Origin: Photobacterium salinisoli
Lineage (GTDB): Bacteria > Pseudomonadota > Gammaproteobacteria > Enterobacterales > Vibrionaceae
Length of the DNA: 64,000 nt
Direction: 5' to 3'
Assembly: GCF_003614885.1 (NCBI RefSeq)
Contig: NZ_QZMS01000011.1
Location: 620,001-684,000 of the forward strand
The notes under the pieces are model-generated. The model was given only the letters and a program-made list of their open reading frames with translations, searched no databases and was not told where the DNA came from. A program made the position numbers and the translations under genes. This document shows positions 18,498 to 26,302 of this stretch, piece by piece (the first letter of the stretch is position 1; each line of letters opens with the position of its first letter).

Positions 18498-18678
18498 ATG
18501 TCGCGCTTGAGTTCTGTGCTTCTCTTTGCATTGATTAACGCGCGCCAGACACTCTTTGTTGGGCCAAAGAGTGTCCAGAAAAGCCCTTTGGTTCTTTGGT
18601 GTGGGTCGGGACGGTTGTAGGCGCTCCCAGCGCCGACAACCTAAAAATTCGTCCTGAATTTTTCCCTGTGGGGGATGG
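18498..18678 (-). repeat. Hairpin-rich repeat, left copy L3
   Basis: This copy has all three stems of the unit in minus orientation (CACTCTTTG/CAAAGAGTG in part, GGCGC/GCGCC, AAAAATTC/GAATTTTT). It is preceded by GATAAACAGG as in L2. The 280 bp from its end to the ATPase gene are AT-rich and presumably hold that gene's promoter; I see no gene there. Confidence 0.85.
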
Positions 18679-18969
18679 AATATCCTAATTTGTAACTCGT
18701 TTTTGGACAAAAGTGAGTTAGAGTTTCTAATAAAACTCTGCTGGTTTGGATTAGGGAAAGTAAGCCAATATTACTTAGCAGAACGTAAAAATCACCTAAC
18801 TACCATCACATTCGTACTATTAGATCACATATATTAGCACTGCCCAACAACCTAATACGCTGCCATCCTTATTGTTCCGCTTCCAATTGACGGTTGTTGT
18901 GACGATCGACCACATTCTAGATATGACCCTTTGGTAACATGAAACATCATCTATCAAGTGGGTATCATA

Positions 18970-21306
18970 ATGCTAAGAAGAATACGAAAAATTGAAGGCA
19001 TCGGTAGCTATCACAGCGCAAGAGCTGGTAACACGCAATTTTCTGATGCGAACATAATCTATGGTGAAAACCGAAATGGTAAAAGTACGCTGTGTGACAT
19101 TTTTTATTCTCTAGCGTCGAACAACCCAGAGCTAATCAAAGACCGCAAAGCTATACCAAGGCAAGGAACAGCGGCTAATGCAATGAAAGTCGAATTTCAG
19201 TTCGATAACGCGCCAATCTCTGTGTTTGCAGACGAAACTTGGGCACCTGGATTGCCTGCTGATTGTGAACTACATATCTTTGACCACAACTTCATTCATC
19301 GAAATGTAATGAGCGGTACGGTTAATAACCGCGAAAACTCAGAGAACATTTCAAACTTCATTCTAGGTGAAGAAAATACCGAGCGTTTTGAAGCTCTCAA
19401 AGCAGAGAAAGAAGCTTTAGCTACTACAAATGCAAGTTTACGAACAGCTAAGACTGCACTAGAAGTGAGCGGTATCACCGATGTAGCAACATACGTTGCT
19501 TCTGAACTTCCAACAGAGTCTATCGAAGAGCTGAATATTGCAATTGCCGCATCTATCGCTGAGCAAGAATTATTAACGGTACAGATTGGTAGCATCACTC
19601 AATCTAAAGGACGAAAGAACTTAAAAGATATTTCTACTACTTTTGATATCACAGCGATAAGCAATGAAATCAATGAGTGCTTAGCAACTAGCATGGAAGA
19701 AGCTCACACCGACGCAAAAGCTCTAGTACAAGCACACATGGAACACCTAAAAGAGCAAAACGGCTTTAAAGGCTGGGCTTCCAGTGGTCTGACTCATTTA
19801 GATGAAAATTGTCCATTTTGCGGTCAAGAACTTCAAGGCGATTCATTAGAACTAATCGAAAGCTACAAAGTTGCATTCAATGAAGCATTTTCTAACTTCA
19901 TTAGGGAAACCAAAGCAAGTGCTACACAACTACTGACCAAGCAATTAATTTCAATTGATGAGCAAGCCATTAATCGGATTCACGAAGAAAATAAAGGAAT
20001 ACTTGAGCTATACCCTGAACAATCTGTGACTGAGCAAATAGCGGAGCTGATTCCGCTTGTAGATGATATGTATGAGGTAGTTAAGGGATCGATTAAACAG
20101 TTAAGCGAAAAACACAATGAGTTAAAGCCTCAAGTTCTTGAGCTTCTAAATGTTAAAATCGAAACAGCGTACAACTCTGTTGAAGCAATTGATTTCTCGC
20201 CTCTACAGTCGGCGATAAACTCATTTAATGATGCCAAGGAAGCCTATAAGGTCGTAATCGAATCAATAAATGAAAAGCTTATTGAGTTTAAAGACGGCCT
20301 TGATTCTGCAGCGCTAGCTGCTATTAAAACCGCTGAAAACACAAATCAGAAAGCACTTGAGAATAAAAAACTACGTCATACGTTAGAAGAAAAATGCGCA
20401 ACTTATAGACAACTTAGCACTCAAGTGGGACAAGACCAAGAAACATACAATAACAACAAGGAAACACTAGAAGCATCACAAGAGGAGTTTCTAGATAACT
20501 ACTTTGACGAGATTAACCTACTATTCCAAAGCCTTGGCTCTCGAAACTTCAATATCAGTAGAAAGCAAAATAATGGTGGTAGAAAAATAGTCTATGACTT
20601 AGAGGTCAGTTTCAACGGCACAAATATTCCAAGAAACAAGATGAACTGCCTGTTCAGCGAGTCTGATAGACGTGCTTTGGCGCTATGCATCTACCTAGCT
20701 AAAATTAACAAGCTTTCAAATGAGGATAAAGCCAAAGCCATATTGGTAATGGACGACCCTGTGACCAGCTTTGATAATGAACGAATCTCTAGCATTTTGA
20801 ATAAGCTCTATGAGATTTCGCCAGCTATAAAGCAGTTGTTCATAACAACTCACTACCGTGGAATGGCCGCGACAGCAATTAAGAAGTTCGCTAATACGAG
20901 CGCACTAAAAATTGTAAAAGTAGCGAATGGCTCGGACTTTGCTGCTACTACAGAAGCAGAGATGACAGCGACGGAGCATGATGACGCATACAACGAAATC
21001 ACTGCATTTATAAACAATGAAACCCAAGACAACAAAATACTGATACTTAGACCGTTCTTGGAAACAGAGCTTCGCCATCGATACAAAGACCAACTCAGAG
21101 CCAACGGAGCCACTTGGAGAACTGACTTTTCAGTTTGTATCGATACTCTCAAGAACAAAGGCATTATCACAGAAGCAGTAGCGAACGAGATTCATTCATT
21201 TAGAACAACTTTAAACCCACCCATGCACGTGTTGATGGATATGAATATTGAAGATGTTCGCAATACCGCAACTAATATGATGGATTTGATTTATAACCGC
21301 ATGTAA
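18970..21306 (+). CDS. SMC/RloC-like AAA ATPase with zinc-hook motif, putative defence protein
   Basis: This 778-residue protein has a split ABC-type ATPase: Walker A at 32-40 (GENRNGKST), a long helical middle section with a CPFCGQ motif at C281/C284 resembling the Rad50/RloC zinc hook, a signature-like SESDRRALAL, Walker B at 590-596 (ILVMDDPVTSFD), and H628 (FITTHYRG). It matches the AAA_13 group that holds PrrC/RloC anticodon nucleases. After the ATPase, R694-x3-E698 and H742/H753 could be a HEPN/RNase-like site, but this is uncertain. A GTG at 18958 is an alternative start. It ends at its own terminator. Low GC and flanking repeats suggest transfer. Confidence 0.8.
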   Translation: MLRRIRKIEGIGSYHSARAGNTQFSDANIIYGENRNGKSTLCDIFYSLASNNPELIKDRKAIPRQGTAANAMKVEFQFDNAPISVFADETWAPGLPADCELHIFDHNFIHRNVMSGTVNNRENSENISNFILGEENTERFEALKAEKEALATTNASLRTAKTALEVSGITDVATYVASELPTESIEELNIAIAASIAEQELLTVQIGSITQSKGRKNLKDISTTFDITAISNEINECLATSMEEAHTDAKALVQAHMEHLKEQNGFKGWASSGLTHLDENCPFCGQELQGDSLELIESYKVAFNEAFSNFIRETKASATQLLTKQLISIDEQAINRIHEENKGILELYPEQSVTEQIAELIPLVDDMYEVVKGSIKQLSEKHNELKPQVLELLNVKIETAYNSVEAIDFSPLQSAINSFNDAKEAYKVVIESINEKLIEFKDGLDSAALAAIKTAENTNQKALENKKLRHTLEEKCATYRQLSTQVGQDQETYNNNKETLEASQEEFLDNYFDEINLLFQSLGSRNFNISRKQNNGGRKIVYDLEVSFNGTNIPRNKMNCLFSESDRRALALCIYLAKINKLSNEDKAKAILVMDDPVTSFDNERISSILNKLYEISPAIKQLFITTHYRGMAATAIKKFANTSALKIVKVANGSDFAATTEAEMTATEHDDAYNEITAFINNETQDNKILILRPFLETELRHRYKDQLRANGATWRTDFSVCIDTLKNKGIITEAVANEIHSFRTTLNPPMHVLMDMNIEDVRNTATNMMDLIYNRM

Positions 21307-21316
21307 AGCATAAGGG

Positions 21317-21340
21317 AGCCGAGCAAATACTCGGCTTTTA
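21317..21340 (+). terminator. Rho-independent terminator after the AAA ATPase gene
   Basis: AGCCGAG and CTCGGCT form a 7-bp stem with a CAAATA loop followed by TTTTA, 11 bases after the stop codon. It separates the ATPase gene from the next defence-like gene. Confidence 0.85.
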
Positions 21341-21726
21341 TACAATTCAATTGGCTACACTGGACAGATGACGCGTTTGGCTATTTTCCATCTTATACTC
21401 TTGGTGCGATGTACGCGGCAATTTATCCCCAACCCGCAGACACTTTCAAAGTATGAGGTAAACCACACCACTGTGGCTCGAGAGGCTTGGCGAATTAATG
21501 CACCATGCATAGCTGCTAGCGAACATGCGAACAATAAATTGGCTTTACAAGTACCAAATGATAGTAATTTTCGGCGTCAGAAATAATATAACGAACCAAA
21601 TAAGGAAGCCAGGATAGGCCTTTTGATTATTCCGTCAAAACTCAGCTACTGGCCTTTGAAGTGTTTCTGATGAAGATGTCATGATGTAAGCTAAGCCAAT
21701 AAAATAGAAATGGATTTAGAATTTAT
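21341..21726. other. Intergenic region between the two defence-like genes
   Basis: These roughly 390 bp hold no convincing gene. A 72-codon frame at 21368-21586 has no ribosome site and no recognisable content. The region probably carries the promoter of the downstream gene, so the two large genes appear to be separate transcripts. Confidence 0.5.
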
Positions 21727-23991
21727 ATGTTTAATCTTCATACTCTTGGCTGGCACAGCTTTCAACAATTGTGCCTTTCGGTATTACGCGAAGTCCTCGG
21801 TCAAACTGTCCAGTCCTTTCTAGATACTAATGACGGAGGTAGAGATGGAGCATTTTCGGGTATCTGGAGCCCACAAAATGGTGAGTTGTTCTCTGGTCGC
21901 TTTGTGATCCAATGTAAGTTCACCGCTCGCGTTGGACACTCTCTCACACCATCAGATCTCGAAGACGAATTCAGCAAGGCCGAACGATTAGTCAGCAAGA
22001 ATGAGTGTGACATTTATATTCTAATGACAAATGCTGGTGTTTCCGGTGCTACCGAACTAAAGATTAAGGAAAGGTCCAAAGAAGCAGGAATCAAAGATTT
22101 CCTTATATTTGGTTCCACTTGGCTGGAAGACCAAATTCGTGAGAATAAGCATTTAAGGATGATGGTGCCAAGAGTTTACGGTCTCGGAGACTTGAGCCAA
22201 ATTCTAGACGATCGAGCATATGCTCAGGCCAAAGCTGTTCTTGAAACAATGAAAGAAGATCTAGCTAAGGTCGTTTTAACAGAGTCTTATCGAAAAGCAG
22301 CTAAAGCTCTCGACACGCATCGTTTCGTGCTTCTAGTTGGCGAGCCAGCCTCAGGAAAAACGACCATAGCATCATTGCTTGCGATGTCATCTGCTGACCA
22401 ATGGGGAGCGTCTGTGGTTAAGTTGATGACACCTCAGTCAGTCGTTGAGCGTTGGAATCCTAATGAAAAGTCCCAACTATTCTGGATCGATGACGCATTC
22501 GGAGTGACTCAGTATGAAAGTAGCCTTGCCTCCGGTTGGAATCATATCCTCAATGAGGTAAGAACCATTCTTCGCCAAGGAAACCGTATCGTTATGACGT
22601 CACGAGACTACATCTATAATCGTGCACGTCAGGATTTGAAGGACGGTGCTTTTCCGCTCTTCCAGGAAAGTCAGGTTGTTATAGATGTTCATAACCTAAC
22701 GTCTGACGAACGAAGGCAAATTCTCTACAACCATCTAAAGCTTGGAAGACAACCCAGAGAGTTTCGTGCTGCGGTGAAACCACATTTAGAGTCTGTTGCA
22801 GATCATGATAGGTTCATTCCGGAAACAGCTAGGAGGTTGGCAGATCCATTTTTCACCAAAAATTTGTATCTGTCTGATTTGAGCTTGGAGAGGTTTGTAG
22901 ATAAGCGCGAACAATTCCTCATAGATACCTGTAAAGAGCTAGACGCCGGTTGCAAAGCAGCATTGGCATTAATTTATATGTCCAACGGTCAATTACAGAG
23001 TCCGGTCACACTGACGACTGCCGAGGATGACACTCTGAGGCGATTGGGCAGTGACTTGGGAGGGTGTACAGCTGCACTCGAAGCACTGCGCGATAGTCTA
23101 GTAGTTCACGTGAATTCGGACGGAAAGTCCTTTTGGACCTTCAAACACCCGACTATTGGAGACGCATACTCTGTCATGCTTCGAGGCAGTCCGGAACTGC
23201 TTGGAATTTATGTCCACGGTAGCGATATCCAAAAGCTGATGCGTCAGATAACTTGTGGAAACGTAGACATTGAAAAAGCTGTTGTGCTGCCTAGTTCTAT
23301 GTTTGGATTACTCATTAAGCGACTTATTGCATACAAAACAAGCTCTGCCTACAAAACACAATGGATGTCAGGTTGGTGGGCTCGACGAGAACTGCTAAGT
23401 TTTTTAGTCGGACGGTGCAACAAGCAGTTTCTTGAATCGTATCTCAGTGCTGATCCCAAATTAATTGATCTTATCACTACACCTACGCCGAACTTAGATT
23501 TTTCAGTAGAAGTCGACCTAGCTATTCGCTTGTTCAAACTAAACCTCCTGCCAGAAAACGCGCGTAAAACACTGGTAATTACGGTCTCGAAATATGCTCA
23601 AAATGGCAAAGATGCCAGAGTTCTAAGTGACCCTGAGCTTCGTTCACTATTAAATGATAAGGAACTTAGAATACTAAGAGAAGCGATTCGTACTGAATTA
23701 CTGCCGCGAATTGAGGAAGTGCGTTGTTTACATCAAGAAGAGCGCGATCCCGAAGAAGATCCTGAATGGCACATGAAACGTTTTACTCAACTGCTTTCAT
23801 GCATTGTAGATGAATATCCACATAGTTTGCGTATTATAAATATTATTGAAAAACAGCGCATGCTAGTTAAAGAATGGGTCGATGAAAACCCACTGGAGGA
23901 AGACAGTTCGACTTCGCGAGATATCATAGTTGATGAACCGAATGTAAGCTATACGAGCAGTCGAAGCATTTTTGATGATATAGATGAGTGA
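21727..23991 (+). CDS. Mrr-like nuclease fused to an nSTAND3-type NTPase, putative defence protein
   Basis: This 754-residue protein begins with a PD-(D/E)XK restriction-endonuclease domain of Mrr type: GGRDG at 37-41 and QCK at 62-64 supply the acidic and Q-x-K catalytic residues. A STAND-like P-loop domain follows with Walker A GEPASGKT (205-212), Walker B FWIDD (D255/D256) and the sensor MTSRDYIYNRAR (about 295), as in the novel STAND NTPase 3 group. The last 350 residues are helical and probably sense a trigger. STAND-nuclease fusions are typical of bacterial conflict systems. No modification methyltransferase is nearby, so it is not an ordinary restriction system. Confidence 0.82.
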   Translation: MFNLHTLGWHSFQQLCLSVLREVLGQTVQSFLDTNDGGRDGAFSGIWSPQNGELFSGRFVIQCKFTARVGHSLTPSDLEDEFSKAERLVSKNECDIYILMTNAGVSGATELKIKERSKEAGIKDFLIFGSTWLEDQIRENKHLRMMVPRVYGLGDLSQILDDRAYAQAKAVLETMKEDLAKVVLTESYRKAAKALDTHRFVLLVGEPASGKTTIASLLAMSSADQWGASVVKLMTPQSVVERWNPNEKSQLFWIDDAFGVTQYESSLASGWNHILNEVRTILRQGNRIVMTSRDYIYNRARQDLKDGAFPLFQESQVVIDVHNLTSDERRQILYNHLKLGRQPREFRAAVKPHLESVADHDRFIPETARRLADPFFTKNLYLSDLSLERFVDKREQFLIDTCKELDAGCKAALALIYMSNGQLQSPVTLTTAEDDTLRRLGSDLGGCTAALEALRDSLVVHVNSDGKSFWTFKHPTIGDAYSVMLRGSPELLGIYVHGSDIQKLMRQITCGNVDIEKAVVLPSSMFGLLIKRLIAYKTSSAYKTQWMSGWWARRELLSFLVGRCNKQFLESYLSADPKLIDLITTPTPNLDFSVEVDLAIRLFKLNLLPENARKTLVITVSKYAQNGKDARVLSDPELRSLLNDKELRILREAIRTELLPRIEEVRCLHQEERDPEEDPEWHMKRFTQLLSCIVDEYPHSLRIINIIEKQRMLVKEWVDENPLEEDSSTSRDIIVDEPNVSYTSSRSIFDDIDE

Positions 23992-24131
23992 TATCTGCTA
24001 CGACGCGATTTCTATAAACACTTTGTAGCATTACTAAAATTTGGTCAACAGAATTGGTAAAACTGGACAGGCCCACTGCGTCTGTAACACAGAATGGGGC
24101 AATAACGAGCTTCAAAACCTAAATATTGCCC

Positions 24132-25051
24132 CACTCCCCCAGGGAAAAATTCAGGACGAATTTTTAGGTTGTCGGCGCCGGGAGCGCCTACAACCGACCC
24201 GGACCACACCAAAGAACAACCAGGGCTTTCTGGGCACTCTTTGGCCCCGCAAAGAGTGTCTGGCGCGCATCACACCATGCCAAGAGAACCACAGAACTCA
24301 AGCGCGACATAACTCACCCAGCCTTAAAAGCCACACCCGCTGCGCGGGAATGACAGGTTGAAAATGTACATTGATGGCACTCCCGCAGGGAAAAATTCAG
24401 GACGAATTTTTAGGTTGTCGGCGCCGGGAGCGCCTACAACCGCCCCGGACCACGCCAAAGAACAAAAGGGCTTTCTGGGCACTCTTTGGCCCAACAAAGA
24501 GTGTCTAGCCCGCATCACACCATGCCAAGATAACCACAGAACTCAAGCGCGACATACCTCACCCAGCCTTAAAAGTCGCACCCGCTGCACGGGAATGACA
24601 AGTTGAAAATGTACATTGATAGCACTCCCCCAGGGAAAAATTCAGGACGAATTTTTAGGTTGTCGGCGCCGGGAGCGCCTACAACCGACCCGGCCCACAC
24701 CAAAGAACAAAAGGGCTTTCTGGGCACTCTTTGGCCCCACAAAGAGTGTCTGGCGCGCATCACACCATGCCAAAAGAACCACAGAACTCAAGCACGACAT
24801 ACCTCACCCAGCCTTAAAAGTCGCACTCGCTGCACGGGAATGACAAGTTGAAAATGTACATTGATGGCACTCCCACAGGGAAAAATTCAGGACGAATTTT
24901 TAGGTTGTCGGCGCCGGGAGCGCCCACAACCGCCCCGGACCACACCAAAGAACAACAAGGGCTTTCTCGGCACTCTTTGGCCCCACAAAGAGTGTCTGGC
25001 GCGCATCACACCATGCCAAAAGAACCACAGAACTCAAGCGCGACATACCTC
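24132..25051 (+). repeat. Tandem array of four about 245-bp hairpin-rich repeats
   Basis: Units start at 24132, 24378, 24623 and 24868 (periods 246, 245, 245), and the last ends at 25051. Each unit contains three inverted repeats: AAAAATTC/GAATTTTT around AGGAC; GGTTGT and GGCGC paired with GCGCC and ACAACC; and CACTCTTTG/CAAAGAGTG around six bases. Units differ at only a few positions. The same open frame (encoding KIQDEFLGCRRRERLQP) runs through each, but that comes from the repeat and is not a gene. The family also occurs as copies L1-L3 on the other side of the island in opposite orientation. Confidence 0.93.
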
Positions 25052-25086
25052 TGCAGTCTCAGCACAGGGGAAGTGAACATACATCC

Positions 25087-25776
25087 CTACCGCCGCGATG
25101 AAAGCTCCTTCTCCCGCCATTCCTGAAACAACCCATGACGCCGCCTTGGATACGCCTGATCCATCATCATAGGATCAGCAATCCACTCGGTACGGAAGTG
25201 GCGAAAATCCTGCCGCAGTTCGCACCAGGCGGCGAGCACTCTGCCCTGAGCGAAATAGCCGATCGCAAACGGCCAGATCACCCGGGTGCTCTCTTGTCCG
25301 TCGGCCGCGCGATAGCGAATGGCGAGTTTTCTTTCCCGCCGGATGGCCGTTCTGAACAGGGTCAGATCTTCCGTGGCAAGCTCACCGGGCGGGCCGACGC
25401 GGAGTGGCACCTCATTGGCACCCTGCACCAGATCGGCGGGGAGCACGGCGGTGACTTTCGCCAGTGCAGTGTCGGCGGCGCTGGCCATCGGCACATCGCC
25501 AAAGGCCGAGACCCAGCGGACACCCAGCATGATGGCGCTGATTTCATCTTCGGTGAGCATTAACGGTGGCAGGAAAAATCCCGGTTTCAGCACATAGCCG
25601 ATGCCGGGTTCGCCGTCGATCTGCGCCCCCTGGGCCTGCAGTGTGGCGATATCCCGGTACAGGGTACGGATACTGATATTCAGCTCATCAGCCAGCCGCT
25701 GTCCGCTGACGGGCAGCCGGTGCTGGCGAAGAATCTGCAGTAATTGGAGTAATCGTTCGGTACGCATAGGCAACAT
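25087..25776 (-). CDS. YafY-like DeoR/WYL-domain transcriptional regulator
   Basis: This 229-residue protein has an N-terminal winged HTH_11 domain (RTERLLQLLQILRQH, ISIRTLYRDIATLQAQGA) and a C-terminal WYL domain (AIRYRAADGQESTRVIWPFAI). The start is ATG 25776 or ATG 25767; the longer frame would run through the promoter of the divergent VOC gene. WYL regulators of this group often sit beside and control a VOC-type gene, as here. The array of repeats ends just past its stop codon. Confidence 0.86.
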   Translation of the reverse strand: MLPMRTERLLQLLQILRQHRLPVSGQRLADELNISIRTLYRDIATLQAQGAQIDGEPGIGYVLKPGFFLPPLMLTEDEISAIMLGVRWVSAFGDVPMASAADTALAKVTAVLPADLVQGANEVPLRVGPPGELATEDLTLFRTAIRRERKLAIRYRAADGQESTRVIWPFAIGYFAQGRVLAAWCELRQDFRHFRTEWIADPMMMDQAYPRRRHGLFQEWREKELSSRR

Positions 25777-25791
25777 GATACTGCCACTTTC

Positions 25792-25802
25792 TGACAGTGT
25801 CA
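25792..25802. promoter_or_regulatory. Palindromic operator candidate for the WYL regulator
   Basis: TGACA-G-TGTCA is a perfect inverted repeat 16 bp upstream of the regulator start and about 54 bp upstream of the VOC start. Its position in the divergent promoter fits joint control of both genes by the regulator. Confidence 0.5.
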
Positions 25803-25855
25803 CGGGGTAAGCTCTGACTCTACCCAACGAGGATGAACACAAAAGGAAAGAGAAA

Positions 25856-26221
25856 ATGATACCGAACCTATTGCTGCTATATGTGAAAAACCCGGAAACC
25901 AGCGCAGATTTCTATCGCCAGCTGCTTGGCCGGGAGCCTGTGGCCGCACTGCCGACTTACGTGGCGTTTGAGTTTGAAAACGGCTTTAACCTGAGTTTGT
26001 GGTCAGAGCAGGCACGCAATTTTGTCTCCGGCGGCGAGGGCCATCGCAGTGAATTCGCGTTTATGGTGCCGGATGACGATCAGGTCAAAGCGCTGTATGA
26101 CCAATGGCAGACTGCCGGTGTCGTGATTGAGCAACCTTTGCATGACGCGGTCTTTGGTCTGACTTTTGTGGCACTGGATCCTGACGGGCACAGAATCCGG
26201 GTTTGCACACCGGATGAGTAA
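25856..26221 (+). CDS. VOC-family protein (PhnB/glyoxalase-like)
   Basis: This 121-residue protein has the VOC fold pattern (LLLYVKNPETSADFYRQLLG at the start, FVALDPDGHRIRVCTP at the end). AAGGAAAGAG precedes the ATG. It is divergent from the WYL regulator and ends at a strong terminator, so it is a single-gene unit. Members of this pair type are often small-molecule binding or resistance proteins; its substrate cannot be stated. Confidence 0.84.
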   Translation: MIPNLLLLYVKNPETSADFYRQLLGREPVAALPTYVAFEFENGFNLSLWSEQARNFVSGGEGHRSEFAFMVPDDDQVKALYDQWQTAGVVIEQPLHDAVFGLTFVALDPDGHRIRVCTPDE

Positions 26222-26244
26222 AGACGACTGAAACTGTTCACAAC

Positions 26245-26270
26245 AGGCGCATTTTCATGCGCCTATTTTT
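26245..26270 (+). terminator. Rho-independent terminator after the VOC gene
   Basis: AGGCGCA and TGCGCCT pair around TTTTCA and are followed by ATTTTTATTT. The VOC gene stops 24 bp upstream; the convergent bcsC stop lies 33 bp downstream. Confidence 0.88.
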
Positions 26271-26302
26271 ATTTGTTCCAATCTGCGTGAAGGCCGCAAG
26301 TC

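Noticed and set aside
21368..21586. 72-codon frame between the two defence-like genes
   Set aside because: It has no ribosome site, no hydrophobic or domain pattern, and immediately follows a terminator.
24132..25051. CRISPR array
   Set aside because: The units are about 245 bp and nearly identical over their whole length. There are no short repeats with unique spacers and no cas genes.
17542..25051. Chromosomal integron cassette array
   Set aside because: No integron integrase is seen and the repeats lack proper RYYYAAC/GTTRRRY ends, although the hairpins look superficially similar to attC sites.
24041..25126. Overlapping short frames on both strands encoding KIQDEFLGCRRRERLQP-like peptides
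   Set aside because: They arise from the tandem repeat itself, recur with frame changes in every copy, lack ribosome sites and read through hairpin stems.
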